Shown here: piece by piece, positions 1-8,861 of the stretch | Numbering within the stretch: position 1 is the first letter of the stretch | How the letters are laid out: each line of letters opens with the position of its first letter | Assembly: GCA_900317945.1 (NCBI GenBank) | Contig: ONIT01000003.1 | Span: 1-63,837, forward strand | DNA length: 63,837 bases | Direction: 5' to 3' | From: an uncultured Pseudomonadota bacterium | GTDB lineage: Bacteria > Pseudomonadota > Gammaproteobacteria > Enterobacterales > Succinivibrionaceae | Position numbers and translations under genes: made by a program | Notes under the pieces: model-generated | Told to the model about the DNA's origin: nothing | The model's input: the letters and a program-made list of their open reading frames with translations, nothing else | Database searches by the model: none

Positions 1-3
1 AAA

Positions 4-846
4 TTATTCCGCTGTTCCTGCCGCGCCATCCGGCATGGTCCCGTAAGTCACCCGCTCATGGCCGCCGTAGTCCCTTACCGAACGGATATCCGTGAATCCT
101 GCCTCTCCGAATAGCTTTCTTACGGCAAAGCCCTGGTTCCAGCCGTGCTCCACCGCAAGATGCCCGGAGGAATTAAGGTGCCGGGACGCGCCGCCGATTA
201 CATGCCTGAGATCGTCAAGCCCGCAGTGCCCAGAGACAAGGGCAGTTCTCGGCTCGAACCGCACGTCCCCCTCTTCGAGATGATGATCATCAGGATCGAT
301 GTACGGCGGGTTTGAGACGATGAGGTCAAATTTCATGTCACTGACCGGCTCATACCAGGATCCTTCCCTTATATCAGCCCTGACTCTGTTTGCATCGCAG
401 TTGCGCCTCGCAAGCCTGACCGCCTCAGAAACCACATCAGTCCCGAAGGCCTTTGCTGACGGCCGTTCCCTCGCTATTGCGATGAGGATCGCACCGGTGC
501 CTGTTCCGAGGTCCAGAAATGTTCCGCCCCTGAAAAGCCCCAGTGCAGTTTCAACCAGGAACTCCGTCTCGGGGCGAGGGATGAGCGTCGAGCTGTTCAC
601 CTCGACCTCGAAATCCCAGAATCCCCGCGTACCGGTGATGTAGGCTACCGGCTCGCCGTTATTGCGCCGCTCCAGGCATGATTCAAGACGCTGAGTCTCA
701 GAGTCCGAGAGCATTCTTGATGCCTCTGTTATAAGTGCGGTTCTCGTGCAGCCAAGGACAAAGCAGAGCAGCGCATCGGCGTCAGCCTTCGGCGACTCGC
801 TCCTTATGCCCTTTATAAGCCCTGTCCGGCATTCCCCCAGAGTCAC
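4..846 (-). CDS. prmC: Peptide chain release factor N5-glutamine methyltransferase PrmC (HemK)
   Basis: PrmC methylates the glutamine of the GGQ motif in release factors 1 and 2, using S-adenosylmethionine, in the cytosol. The 280-residue protein is the usual family length. It has an N-terminal helical domain, a SAM-binding glycine loop DLGTGTGAI, and the catalytic NPPYID motif near residue 180 that contacts the substrate glutamine. The start is GTG, with a purine-rich AGGAAGGG some 14 bases upstream. It lies 9 bases behind prfA, whose product is its substrate, as in the E. coli prfA-prmC pair, so the two are almost certainly cotranscribed. The stop codon is just inside the window edge, so the gene is complete. 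Confidence 0.96.
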   Translation of the reverse strand: MTLGECRTGLIKGIRSESPKADADALLCFVLGCTRTALITEASRMLSDSETQRLESCLERRNNGEPVAYITGTRGFWDFEVEVNSSTLIPRPETEFLVETALGLFRGGTFLDLGTGTGAILIAIARERPSAKAFGTDVVSEAVRLARRNCDANRVRADIREGSWYEPVSDMKFDLIVSNPPYIDPDDHHLEEGDVRFEPRTALVSGHCGLDDLRHVIGGASRHLNSSGHLAVEHGWNQGFAVRKLFGEAGFTDIRSVRDYGGHERVTYGTMPDGAAGTAE

Positions 847-855
847 GTTCTTTGC

Positions 856-1944
856 TTACCCTTCCTCTGAGAGGCGCTGCAGCTGATCTGCCTGGTACTC
901 CTCGATCACAGGTCCGATGAGCGGATCCATGTCGCCGTTCAGAACCTCGTCGAGCCGGTAGAGCGTGAGGTTGATCCGGTGATCGGTCACTCTTCCCTGC
1001 GGGAAATTGTAGGTACGGATGCGGTCAGAGCGGTCTCCGGAGCTCAGGATGTCGTGCCTTGCCTGATCCTCCTCGGCCTTTCTCTTGTCATCCTGCAGCT
1101 TGGTGAGCCTCGCGAGGAGCACGCTCATCGCACGCTCCTTGTTGCGGTGCTGCGAGCGCTCGTCCTGGCACTCGACCACAAGTCCGGTCGGAAGATGGGT
1201 GATGCGCACTGCGGAGTCAGTCTTGTTGATGTGCTGACCGCCGGCACCTGACGAGCGGTAGGTGTCGATTCTGAGATCCGCAGGGTTGATCACGGGAGCC
1301 TGCTCAGGCGGAACCTCGGGCATGACCATCACAGTGCAGGCGGAGGTGTGGACTCTTCCCTGCGACTCGGTGACAGGCACTCTCTGCACGCGGTGTCCGC
1401 CCGACTCAAACTTAAGGATGCCATAGGCGCCGTCTCCGGAGACCTTGGAGATGATTTCCTTGTAGCCGCCCATCTCGCCCTCGCTCGAGCTGATGATCTC
1501 GAGATGCCATTTCTTCTTCTCGATGTAGTAGGAGTACATCCTGAAGAGATCGCCCGCGAAGAGGCAGGCCTCGTCGCCGCCGGTGCCGGCCCTTATCTCA
1601 AGGAAGCAGTCGTTGCTGTCCCTCGGATCCTTCGGGAGAAGCAGGATCTGCAGCTTGTGCTCGAGCTCGGCGAGGGTTTTCTTCGACTCCTCAAGCTCCT
1701 CGGCGGCGAGATCCTTCATCTCGTCGTCGGCGCCGTTCACGAGCTCCTCTGCCTCTTTGCAGCTCTCCTGCGCCTTCCTGTATCTGCGGAATTCCTCGAC
1801 GATTTCAGTAAGCCCCGTGTACTCCTTGTTGAGCTCGCGGTACTTGTCAAGATTCGCGATTACGTCAGGCTCGGCAAGAAGCCTCTGCACTTCCTCGTAA
1901 CGCTCTGAAATGGACTCAAGTTTTCTCTCGACGCTTTCTTTCAT
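856..1944 (-). CDS. prfA: Peptide chain release factor 1 (RF1)
   Basis: RF1 reads UAA and UAG stop codons and releases the finished peptide. The sequence shows the PxT-type codon-recognition tripeptide (PVT inside [10 protein letters not shown]) and the universally conserved GGQ in [10 protein letters not shown] that reaches the peptidyl-transferase centre. The frame stays open upstream for 48 more codons, but family homology begins at [11 protein letters not shown], giving 362 residues, close to E. coli RF1 (360). prmC follows immediately. ilvIH lies upstream behind its own terminator, so prfA-prmC needs its own promoter (see 2027-2035). hemA, the usual upstream neighbour in E. coli, is absent here. 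Confidence 0.97.
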   Translation of the reverse strand: MKESVERKLESISERYEEVQRLLAEPDVIANLDKYRELNKEYTGLTEIVEEFRRYRKAQESCKEAEELVNGADDEMKDLAAEELEESKKTLAELEHKLQILLLPKDPRDSNDCFLEIRAGTGGDEACLFAGDLFRMYSYYIEKKKWHLEIISSSEGEMGGYKEIISKVSGDGAYGILKFESGGHRVQRVPVTESQGRVHTSACTVMVMPEVPPEQAPVINPADLRIDTYRSSGAGGQHINKTDSAVRITHLPTGLVVECQDERSQHRNKERAMSVLLARLTKLQDDKRKAEEDQARHDILSSGDRSDRIRTYNFPQGRVTDHRINLTLYRLDEVLNGDMDPLIGPVIEEYQADQLQRLSEEG

Positions 1945-2026
1945 CAGAAGATAATTCCCCGGAATGCAACACCGCGCCGGACAGGAATGACATGATCTGC
2001 CGGCAGATAAAGATTTATGGCGCTGT

Positions 2027-2035
2027 ATTTTAGCA
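2027..2035 (-). promoter_or_regulatory. Candidate extended -10 promoter for prfA-prmC
   Basis: On the minus strand this reads TGCTAAAAT, an extended -10 (TG-N-TAAAAT), about 80 bases before the prfA start and after the ilvH terminator. No good -35 is seen at 17 bases, which extended -10 promoters tolerate. The same nonamer recurs before other genes in this window. Confidence 0.45.
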
Positions 2036-2096
2036 GAAAACGTCCGTATGAGGACATGCGGCGAAAGATTAGCCGGCTTTCTAAACATCTGGACAT

Positions 2097-2124
2097 AAAA
2101 AAAGGCCCTGCCGGAACAGGACCT
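2097..2124 (-). terminator. Rho-independent terminator of ilvIH
   Basis: On the minus strand a stem AGGTCCTG / CAGGGCCT (one G-T pair) with a 6-base loop is followed by seven T residues. It lies 25 bases behind the ilvH stop. Confidence 0.8.
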
Positions 2125-2149
2125 TTACTGGGATTCAGAGATGATGAGA

Positions 2150-2647
2150 TCAGGCCCTCAGCGCCCTCTCGCCTCTTGCGATGCCGCTGACGCCGCTTCT
2201 TACCACCTCGAGAATGCCGGCGCTCTTCCCGACAATATCGATGAAGGCGTCAAGCTTCTCTGTGTCGCCGACGAGCTGGATGACATAGAGCTCGGAGGTG
2301 ACATCGACAATCTGGCCGCGGAAGATGTCAGTGAGGTGCATCAGCTCGGTCCTGACGTCAGTGGTGCTCGCGCGGCACTTGATGAGCATGAGCTCGCGCT
2401 CGATGTAGGTGCTGTCCGCCAGATCGCAGACCTTGAGGACATCAACCAGCTTGTGTAGCTGCTTGGTGATCTGCTCGATCTCGCTGTTGTCGCCGTCGGT
2501 TACGATGGTGATCCTCGAGAGGGTGGAGTCCTCGGTCGGAGCCACGGTAAGCGACTCGATGTTGTACCCGCGCTGTGAGAAGAGGCCTACGACGCGGCTG
2601 AGAGCGCCTGATTCATTTTCAAGCAGAATTGAAATCAAATGCTTCAT
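2150..2647 (-). CDS. ilvH: Acetolactate synthase small (regulatory) subunit
   Basis: This is the regulatory subunit of acetohydroxyacid synthase, the first common enzyme of valine, leucine and isoleucine synthesis. The 165-residue length matches E. coli IlvH (163). The N-terminal ACT domain is clear from ISILLENESGALSRVVGLF, which binds valine for feedback inhibition in this family. Its ATG overlaps the ilvI stop by 4 bases, so translational coupling is expected. The tail beyond about residue 80 is the second ACT-like domain. It is called IlvH rather than IlvN or IlvM from its length and pairing with an IlvI-type large subunit. Confidence 0.95.
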   Translation of the reverse strand: MKHLISILLENESGALSRVVGLFSQRGYNIESLTVAPTEDSTLSRITIVTDGDNSEIEQITKQLHKLVDVLKVCDLADSTYIERELMLIKCRASTTDVRTELMHLTDIFRGQIVDVTSELYVIQLVGDTEKLDAFIDIVGKSAGILEVVRSGVSGIARGERALRA

Positions 2648-4383
2648 TTGCGTTCCGTCTCCGTTGTCTCTGTCTCACTGAAGCGAATGTCGCACATAGC
2701 GCCGCCGCCGAGCTGCATGGGGAATACCTTCTCCTCCGGATCGATGCGGATGTCTATGAGGACCAGCTTATCCTTGTACTTGTCGGAAAATGCCTCGGCA
2801 AGTCCGTCATGGAGCTCCGAGGGGAGGAGGATCCTCATGCCGACGTGGCCGTAGGCCTCGGCAAGCTTGACGAAGTCAGGGTTGTCGTTGAGGATGGTCT
2901 CGCTGTGCCTTCCGCCATAGAACATGTCCTGCCACTGCTTGACGTTTCCGAGGGCCTTGTTGTCCATGATGATGATCTTGAGCGGCAGATGGTACTGCAG
3001 GCAGGTCGAGAGCTCCTGGGAGTTCATCTGGAACGAGCCGTCTCCGCTGATTACGCAGACCTTCTCATTGGGAAGCGCAATCTGAGCGCCGATGGCTGCG
3101 GGGAAGCCGTAGCCCATGGTGCCGAGTCCGCCGGAGTTGAGCCACTGGCGGGGTCTGTCGAACTTGAAGTGCTGAGCGATGAACATCTGGTGCTGTCCGA
3201 CATCGGAGCAGACGATGCACTTGCCGCCCGTAACGTTCCAGAGCTCCTCGATGACCTCCTGGGGCTTGATGTTCTCCGGATCCTTCCTGAATGCCAGGCA
3301 GTGCCTGCCGCGCCAGCCGTCGATCATGCTCCACCAGTCAGCGTGGGCGGAGCTGTCCTGCTTCACGCCGAGCTCATCGGCTGCCTCAAGGAGCTGCCTG
3401 AGGACGATCTCGCAGGATCCGACGATGGGGATGTCGGCCCTGACGGTCTTTGCGATCGAGGTCGGATCGACATCGATGTGGATAATCTTGGCGTTCGGGC
3501 AGAACTTCGCAACGTTGTTCGTGATGCGGTCAGCAAACCTCGTTCCGACGGCAAGGATGACATCGGAGTTGTGCATGGTCATGTTGGCCTCATAGGTGCC
3601 GTGCATGCCGAGCATTCCGAGGAAGCGTCCGTCAGTTGCCGGGAATGCGCCGAGGCCCATCAGGGTGCTGGTGACCGGCATGTTGAAGCGCTCTGCGACT
3701 TCCTTCACCTCTGCGGACGCGTTGGAGATGATGGTGCCGCCGCCGATGAGCATTACCGGGTGCTGCGCTCCGGCAAGAACCTTGGCCGCACGCTTTACCT
3801 GCCCCTTGTGTCCGACGAGGGTCGGGTTGTAGGAGCGCATGCTTACTGACTTCGGATACTCGTAGTCAAAGAGGTTCTTCGGGCTCTGGCAGTCCTTGGG
3901 GATGTCGATGACGACAGGGCCCGGGCGGCCGGTGGAGGCGATGTAGAAGGCCTTCTTGATGGCGACGGGGATGTCGAGCGCCGACTTGCAGAGGAAGCTG
4001 TGCTTGACGATAGGACGGGTGATGCCGATCGTGTCAACTTCCTGGAAGGCGTCCTGGCCGATGTACTTGGTCGCAACCTGCCCGGTGATGACAACGATAG
4101 GCACAGAGTCCATGTACGCAGTCGCAATGCCGGTTACGGTATTGGTAGCGCCAGGGCCTGAGGTTACGAGGCAGACGCCGACCTTGCCGGTTGCCCTTGC
4201 GTAGCCGTCAGCAGCATGGGCTGCGGACTGCTCGTGGCGCACAAGAATGTGCTTGATCTTGTGAGAATTGTAGAGAGCGTCGTAGATATCGATGACTGCG
4301 CCCCCGGGATAACCGAAGATGTGATCAACACCCTCGTCTTCTAGCGCGCGGATGACCATCTGGGCGCCGGATAACTTTTCCAT
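2644..4383 (-). CDS. ilvI: Acetolactate synthase large (catalytic) subunit
   Basis: A thiamine-diphosphate enzyme condensing two pyruvates to 2-acetolactate, or pyruvate with 2-oxobutyrate to acetohydroxybutyrate. The 579 residues cover the N-terminal Pyr domain (DHIFGYPGGAVIDIYDAL with the catalytic glutamate region at RHEQSAAHAADGYAR), the central FAD-binding domain (MLGMHGTYEAN), and the C-terminal PP domain with the ThDP/Mg motif GDGSFQMNSQEL. It starts at ATG with GGAG upstream and is translationally coupled to ilvH. The 264-base leader upstream is described separately. Confidence 0.96.
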   Translation of the reverse strand: MEKLSGAQMVIRALEDEGVDHIFGYPGGAVIDIYDALYNSHKIKHILVRHEQSAAHAADGYARATGKVGVCLVTSGPGATNTVTGIATAYMDSVPIVVITGQVATKYIGQDAFQEVDTIGITRPIVKHSFLCKSALDIPVAIKKAFYIASTGRPGPVVIDIPKDCQSPKNLFDYEYPKSVSMRSYNPTLVGHKGQVKRAAKVLAGAQHPVMLIGGGTIISNASAEVKEVAERFNMPVTSTLMGLGAFPATDGRFLGMLGMHGTYEANMTMHNSDVILAVGTRFADRITNNVAKFCPNAKIIHIDVDPTSIAKTVRADIPIVGSCEIVLRQLLEAADELGVKQDSSAHADWWSMIDGWRGRHCLAFRKDPENIKPQEVIEELWNVTGGKCIVCSDVGQHQMFIAQHFKFDRPRQWLNSGGLGTMGYGFPAAIGAQIALPNEKVCVISGDGSFQMNSQELSTCLQYHLPLKIIIMDNKALGNVKQWQDMFYGGRHSETILNDNPDFVKLAEAYGHVGMRILLPSELHDGLAEAFSDKYKDKLVLIDIRIDPEEKVFPMQLGGGAMCDIRFSETETTETERK

Positions 4384-4662
4384 TTAAACTGACTCCATAT
4401 ACATTAACTGTTGACTTTCGAGTCGTCACACCGTTAGAACGGACGCACTGCAGTTAGACAGGAAACCAGACGGTGGAGAGATTCCCTGTCAGTTTGCGCG
4501 GTTAACGCAAATCAGACAGCGTGCCGCCGTGAAGTCGAGACAGAGGAAACCAAAAGCAAGTGCAGTTTTCAAGAGCCGCGCTGAAACGGCATGCCGCAAC
4601 AAGTCTGAAAGGATCAACCCCGAAATCACTGCCGACCAAAATCAGCGGCTAACATGATAGCA
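4384..4662 (-). promoter_or_regulatory. ilvIH promoter and long leader, possible attenuator-like layout
   Basis: On the minus strand an extended -10 TGC-TATCAT sits at 4654-4662, predicting a leader of about 264 bases. Beginning at a GTG at 4629, a 46-codon frame ending at 4489 is rich in branched-chain residues (10 Leu, 3 Ile, 2 Val). Its stop codon abuts the arm of a 9-bp stem (4457-4465 with 4482-4490). No run of control codons, no good ribosome site and no T-tract is present, so this is only suggestive. A small palindrome CCGTTAGAACGG lies at 4431-4442. Confidence 0.3.
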
Positions 4663-4745
4663 AAAATTGCCTCAGTCGGCTACATTGAGCGGGGATTTGT
4701 GTCCCTGCCGGAATCCGGCGCCCCTGGCATTCTGCCATGGTCTCT

Positions 4746-4775
4746 TTGTCCGGATGCCGCGCGTTCTGCTAAAAT
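4746..4775 (+). promoter_or_regulatory. Candidate sigma-70 promoter for the 82-residue gene
   Basis: TTGTCC, an 18-base spacer and TAAAAT, with the -10 also extended (TGC-TAAAAT). It is placed 38 bases before the ATG at 4813. Confidence 0.5.
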
Positions 4776-4812
4776 CCGTGCGTTCATCCGGACAGCATCA
4801 GAGGAGGCCCCG

Positions 4813-5061
4813 ATGTTTGATTTTCTCTTCAGGCACAGTCATAAAGAAGATGATGCAAAGGGCCGCGCGGAATCATCAGATGACCAGGCTGTAGGCACTC
4901 CGGCAATAAGGCGGAGCGTCTGCACCGGCGAGGCTGTGGGCGGCTACCTGAAGGACGGCAGGTTCCACGACACCGAGCTCCTCGCGACCGACAGGGATAT
5001 CGACGAGTTCGCGAGGAAAAACCGCACTGACCGGACCAGGATAAAGATTATTTACGAATAG
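4813..5061 (+). CDS. Small uncharacterised protein, 82 residues
   Basis: I do not recognise this family. The frame is open upstream from 4654, but a clear AGAGGAGG sits before the ATG at 4813, and a promoter lies between the two, so the short form is preferred. The N-terminal third is acidic and polar (HSHKEDDAKGRAESSDD) and looks disordered. The C-terminal half, around TGEAVGGYLKDGRFHD and DRDIDEFARKN, looks folded and ends with a basic strand RIKIIYE. There is no signal peptide, membrane segment or cysteine cluster (one Cys only). It is followed 67 bases later by a DUF554 membrane protein on the same strand and may be cotranscribed with it. Confidence 0.6.
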   Translation: MFDFLFRHSHKEDDAKGRAESSDDQAVGTPAIRRSVCTGEAVGGYLKDGRFHDTELLATDRDIDEFARKNRTDRTRIKIIYE

Positions 5062-5128
5062 GCTCCGTGCCGGCGCGTGGCGGTATTCCACGGCCGTCCG
5101 TTCAGCCTGGTTTAAGGATTTCTGTATT

Positions 5129-5821
5129 ATGCTACCTACTACAGTCAATGCCCTCTTCATCCTCATCGGAAGCCTCGCGGGGCTCCTCCTGAGGCGCGGC
5201 ATCAATGAGAAGCTCAAGCTCGCCATACTCAACGCGATGGGCCTCTCGGCCTTCGGCATAGGCATACATTCCCTGGTGAACGGCATGGACCACAGCGGCT
5301 ATCCGGTGCTCTTCATCGTCTCGCTTGCCCTGGGGGCCCTCATCGGCAACTGGATTGACTTCAGCGAGAGGCTTGAGAAGCTGGTCGCAAGGTTCCAGGG
5401 CAAAGGGAGCAGCGGCACCTTCAGCCTCGACGGCCTCATCACGGCGTTCCTGATTTTCTGCGTCGGGCCGCTCGCGATCCTGGGCCCCATCAAGAGCGCT
5501 CTCGAGAACGACGGCACTCTTATCTACACCAACGCGGTGCTCGATCTCGTAACCTCGGCGATACTCGCCGCGTCATTCGGAAAATCAGTGATATTCGCCT
5601 CTCCCATCCTTTTCATCTGGCAGGGGGCGATATACGTCTCGGCGCTCCTCTTCATGAAGGACACCAGCCCTGAGCTCCTCAACGAGCTGAGCCTTACGGG
5701 AGGCTTTCTCATCATGGCCACGGGGCTTTCCATCCTGAAGATCAAGGATCTGAAGGTCATCAACCTGCTGCCGGCACTCGCTGTTCCGCCGCTTTTCTTC
5801 GCGGCAAAGGCACTGTTCTAG
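5129..5821 (+). CDS. DUF554 family integral membrane protein (YdfK/YqgA-like)
   Basis: The 230-residue protein is almost entirely hydrophobic, with about six to seven membrane segments. It opens with TTVNALFILIGSLAGLLLR and carries the internal IFCVGPLAILGPIKSALEND stretch typical of DUF554, a family of predicted bacterial inner-membrane transporters with no established substrate. The ribosome site AAGGA lies 10 bases before the ATG. It converges on the MMPL gene, with a 10-bp stem-loop (5834-5861) across the boundary. Function is unknown. Confidence 0.85.
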   Translation: MLPTTVNALFILIGSLAGLLLRRGINEKLKLAILNAMGLSAFGIGIHSLVNGMDHSGYPVLFIVSLALGALIGNWIDFSERLEKLVARFQGKGSSGTFSLDGLITAFLIFCVGPLAILGPIKSALENDGTLIYTNAVLDLVTSAILAASFGKSVIFASPILFIWQGAIYVSALLFMKDTSPELLNELSLTGGFLIMATGLSILKIKDLKVINLLPALAVPPLFFAAKALF

Positions 5822-5833
5822 AGCCCGCCAGCC

Positions 5834-5861
5834 CTGGCCGCAGGCGGAGTACTGCGGTCAG
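5834..5861. terminator. Stem-loop between convergent genes
   Basis: CTGGCCGCAG, an 8-base loop and CTGCGGTCAG form a 10-bp stem with one G-T pair at the junction of the converging DUF554 and MMPL genes. No T-tract follows on either strand, so intrinsic termination is uncertain. Confidence 0.3.
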
Positions 5862-8056
5862 CCGTAAAGATCAAAGTCATTCCTGGATTTGAGGAAGAAC
5901 GCCCCGGGGGAGAGCAGGAAGATCATCAGGAGCCCTGACGACATGATGATCCCGAAGCCTGAGGCAATCCTGCTTGACGAGAAGGCAAGGAGAAGGAAGG
6001 CAATCTCCGTCGTGGCAAACGCGAGCAGCACGCCCGGGAAGATCTTCCCGATATCCTCCTTCATCGAGGCGAAGAAAATCGTGTAGTCGACGCCGATGCC
6101 GAAGAGCAGTATGAGCCCCACCAGAGAGAACACCGTGAAGCTCTGCCCGAAGAATGAGAGCGTCTCGACGCTGAAAAGCATGCCTGCGGCAAGAGGCACC
6201 AGGCAGGCTGCCATGAGCCTGAACCCGCCGGAGAAGAGGAGGAACACCAGCGAGAGCGCCGCTCCCATGGCAAAGAAGCTGAGGAGCGATGACTTTATGT
6301 CGCTCATGACATCCGAAAGTATGCCCGACATGTTCATCCGCATGAGGCCGAGAGAGGTCATGGCCCTGTCACAGGCCTCAGTGCCGCCGTTGATCCTCAC
6401 CAGGGCCGCGCATCCCTCGGCTCCGCAGTAGAGCTGGTCAGAGTATGGCGCGAACATTTTGCTGGCGGCCACTGACGCCGGTGAATGCACTCTGAAGTCA
6501 GGCTCTGAGACCTTCACTCCGGCCTGCTTCCAGAATGACTTCACCGCAGGCCACAGCTTCCTGAACTGCTCGATCTGCTCCTTCTGCTGATAGCTGGGCA
6601 CCAGCCACACGGCCGGGGACGACCAGCTTCTCACCTGCCGGCTGCTCCGGAGCCTCCGGAGCTCCTTTTCTGCCTTCACCAGCTTCTCGGCGAGGCTCTC
6701 GATGCTCTCAGCCCTGATGGAGTACATCCGGCTCTTGTTTATCTCATTGATTACATGGATCCGGTCCTCAGCTCCCGCGGTATAGGTGCTGATGTCATCA
6801 TTGGTCCTGAAGTTCATGAAGGAGAAGCTCATCAGGACGACAGACGCAGTTCCGGCGAGAGCCATCACCCGGAACCAGCCAGTGCCCCTTATCCTGAAGG
6901 TTACCGGAGAGACGAACCTGCAGAATGAGGGAGGGAACAGAGCCGTATTGAGGAAGGATACGAGGAGCCCTGCGGCAGCGATGATGCTCACCTGGATGAG
7001 GATCTGGTTGAGCGTGAAGGCAAGCGCCGCAAATGCTATGAGCGACGTACCAAGGCTGAAGAGGAGCGACCTCACGAGCGGCTTCGAATTTCCCCTGCTG
7101 GATCCTGCATAGATGCAGTGGACCGGATAGTCTGAGGCAAGCCCGATTACAGGCGACGCGAGAAGCGCCGACACGATATGCACCGAGCCTGTAATCAGGC
7201 AGCAGATCGCCGCTCCTGCCATGCATGAGAGAATGACGCTGACCGTTACGTAGAGCACCGCCCAGAGCGAGCGCAGCAGGAAGGCTGCGGCAAGCAGGGA
7301 AAACGCAAGCGTGATGGCGGTGATGAGCTTTATCTCCCTGACGCTCCGGTTTACGATTTTAAGCGAGCTGAACAGGTTGCCGTGGTGCAGTATGCCGATG
7401 CCGAGCTCACCGTAGCGGCTCTCCAGCTCCTCCACCTCCTCAGCGAGCTGCTTCTGCCGGGCAAGGGAAAGCCTCTGCCTGACCTGGCCGCGGAGGACAT
7501 AGTACCCGGCCGAGCCGTCCTCCCGGTAGCGGAGCCCCTCCTTGATTCCGGAGTCAAACACCTGCTCCCTGATGATGCTCCGCTGGGCAAGGAACGGATC
7601 GCTCCTGATCTCCCTGATGGAGGGGGCCCCGAAAGGGAGGTAAAGCTGGGTATAAAGATAGTCAGTGAGCGCGCTTTCCGAGAGGAACACGTCAGGTATC
7701 GACACGCCGGTGTATCTCATCTGGTCAATCTGGCTTCTGAGGAGGCGCTTCTCCTTTCCGCTGATGCGGCACTGCATGCTGAGGTCCTTAAGCTCGGCAA
7801 GCTCTGAACAGATATTTGACGCGATTACCGCGGAGTCAGTCTGAACGTCGAATACCACCGTGCCCTCAAGGGAATTTATCACCCGTGAGCGCAGCGCGGA
7901 GCTCCTCTGGCTGACCTCTGACTTCATCAGGGACACGAGGCCGGATCCGACCTGATCCGGGTCAAATGACCTGAAGCCAAACACAGCGGACAGGACCAGG
8001 CACAGAAGGTAGACCGCCCTAACGGCAGCCAGCCTGGAGCTCTTCCGGCTCATCAT
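5858..8056 (-). CDS. MMPL/RND-superfamily exporter
   Basis: A 732-residue inner-membrane protein with the RND layout: one N-terminal helix, a large periplasmic loop (about residues 40-230), a helix bundle, a second periplasmic loop, and a C-terminal bundle. Both sterol-sensing-like bundles are visible (AVLYVTVSVILSCMAGAAI and LIFGIGVDYTIFF types); GIGVDYTIFF carries the conserved aspartate of the proton relay. COG4258-type exporters of this length move lipids or lipid-linked products, and those next to a LolA-like protein are known from aryl-polyene clusters. The start MMSR has GGAGAAGAG upstream and overlaps the LolA-like gene by 38 bases. The cargo is unknown because no polyene synthesis genes are nearby. 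Confidence 0.85.
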   Translation of the reverse strand: MMSRKSSRLAAVRAVYLLCLVLSAVFGFRSFDPDQVGSGLVSLMKSEVSQRSSALRSRVINSLEGTVVFDVQTDSAVIASNICSELAELKDLSMQCRISGKEKRLLRSQIDQMRYTGVSIPDVFLSESALTDYLYTQLYLPFGAPSIREIRSDPFLAQRSIIREQVFDSGIKEGLRYREDGSAGYYVLRGQVRQRLSLARQKQLAEEVEELESRYGELGIGILHHGNLFSSLKIVNRSVREIKLITAITLAFSLLAAAFLLRSLWAVLYVTVSVILSCMAGAAICCLITGSVHIVSALLASPVIGLASDYPVHCIYAGSSRGNSKPLVRSLLFSLGTSLIAFAALAFTLNQILIQVSIIAAAGLLVSFLNTALFPPSFCRFVSPVTFRIRGTGWFRVMALAGTASVVLMSFSFMNFRTNDDISTYTAGAEDRIHVINEINKSRMYSIRAESIESLAEKLVKAEKELRRLRSSRQVRSWSSPAVWLVPSYQQKEQIEQFRKLWPAVKSFWKQAGVKVSEPDFRVHSPASVAASKMFAPYSDQLYCGAEGCAALVRINGGTEACDRAMTSLGLMRMNMSGILSDVMSDIKSSLLSFFAMGAALSLVFLLFSGGFRLMAACLVPLAAGMLFSVETLSFFGQSFTVFSLVGLILLFGIGVDYTIFFASMKEDIGKIFPGVLLAFATTEIAFLLLAFSSSRIASGFGIIMSSGLLMIFLLSPGAFFLKSRNDFDLYG

Positions 8057-8861
8057 CTCTCTTCTCCGAATGATCCGTTAATGTAATCGTTGAAATCATA
8101 TGCCCGTCGCTCGCGTCAACCGACTCGATGCTGTTGAGGTATGAGGATCCGTAAAATCTGATAGGTCCGGAGAGCATCTTGAAGTCATCCTCGGCGGGCT
8201 CGATGACGAAGGTCCACCACTCTCCCTTCTCTGAGTGTGCGCTGAGGCGGAACACCCTCCAGGCAAAATCAAGATCGCCCGTGAATATCGACGCCACAGC
8301 CTTGATGAAGAGACCGTTCATGGTCTGCTGATCAAGTATTCTCTCCTCGCTTCTCCGCCCGTCAATCGTAATGATGAAGGTGCTGAGCGCCGAGTCTATC
8401 CGGTAGCTTACCGGGATAGGCTTCTCTATGAGGAAGCAGATTACCGAGCCGTCAACCTTCAGGTACCCTGACGACTCCTTCCTGATGGAGCCGGGGGACG
8501 ATACCTGCCGGAACTTTGCAAAGACATAGGGCTTCCTCAGCCTGTGGAAAATTATGCCGGCGGCAGGCGGGAGCTTCTGCCTGCTTTCCTCGACGCCCGG
8601 GAAGCTGAAGAGCTCGCTGCCGGCAGCCGCGCTCCCGACCGTGCTGCCTTCAGCTTTGTTGATGGAGAAATCTCCTGTGCCGCTTTTGTGCGGGCTCGCC
8701 TCCTGAGCGTCTGCTGACTCCGCGGCCTTCTCTGGCTGCCCGGAAGCCGCCGCGCACATCTCAGGCAGCAGAGCGAGAAGCGCCGCGGCAGAAATGGCGA
8801 GGAGCCCCGAACGAAGCCTCATGAAATGAAAAGCCAGGCTCACTCTACTCCAGAAGCTCAT
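8019..8861 (-). CDS. LolA-like periplasmic carrier protein
   Basis: A 280-residue secreted protein of the LolA-like (outer-membrane lipoprotein carrier) fold. An N-terminal signal sequence (LLAISAAALLALLPEMCAAA) is followed by a low-complexity linker to about residue 85, then the beta-rich carrier domain (RKPYVFAKFRQV, GSVICFLIEKPIPVSY, WWTFVIEPAEDDF). The ATG at 8861 is supported by AAGGG eight bases upstream; an alternative ATG at 8822 would trim 13 residues. It overlaps the DUF2786 gene by 17 bases and the MMPL gene by 38. The pair probably shuttles a lipid handed over by the MMPL pump; the specific lipid is unknown. Confidence 0.8.
   Translation of the reverse strand: MSFWSRVSLAFHFMRLRSGLLAISAAALLALLPEMCAAASGQPEKAAESADAQEASPHKSGTGDFSINKAEGSTVGSAAAGSELFSFPGVEESRQKLPPAAGIIFHRLRKPYVFAKFRQVSSPGSIRKESSGYLKVDGSVICFLIEKPIPVSYRIDSALSTFIITIDGRRSEERILDQQTMNGLFIKAVASIFTGDLDFAWRVFRLSAHSEKGEWWTFVIEPAEDDFKMLSGPIRFYGSSYLNSIESVDASDGHMISTITLTDHSEKRDDEPEELQAGCR

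Noticed and set aside
2629-3849. 406-codon plus-strand frame antisense to ilvI
   Set aside because: It is a shadow of a G+C-rich gene with strong family motifs on the other strand; it has no ribosome site or recognisable domain.
5858-8861. A full aryl-polyene biosynthetic cluster
   Set aside because: Only the carrier and pump are present; the fab genes 13 kb further on are the ordinary housekeeping fatty-acid set.
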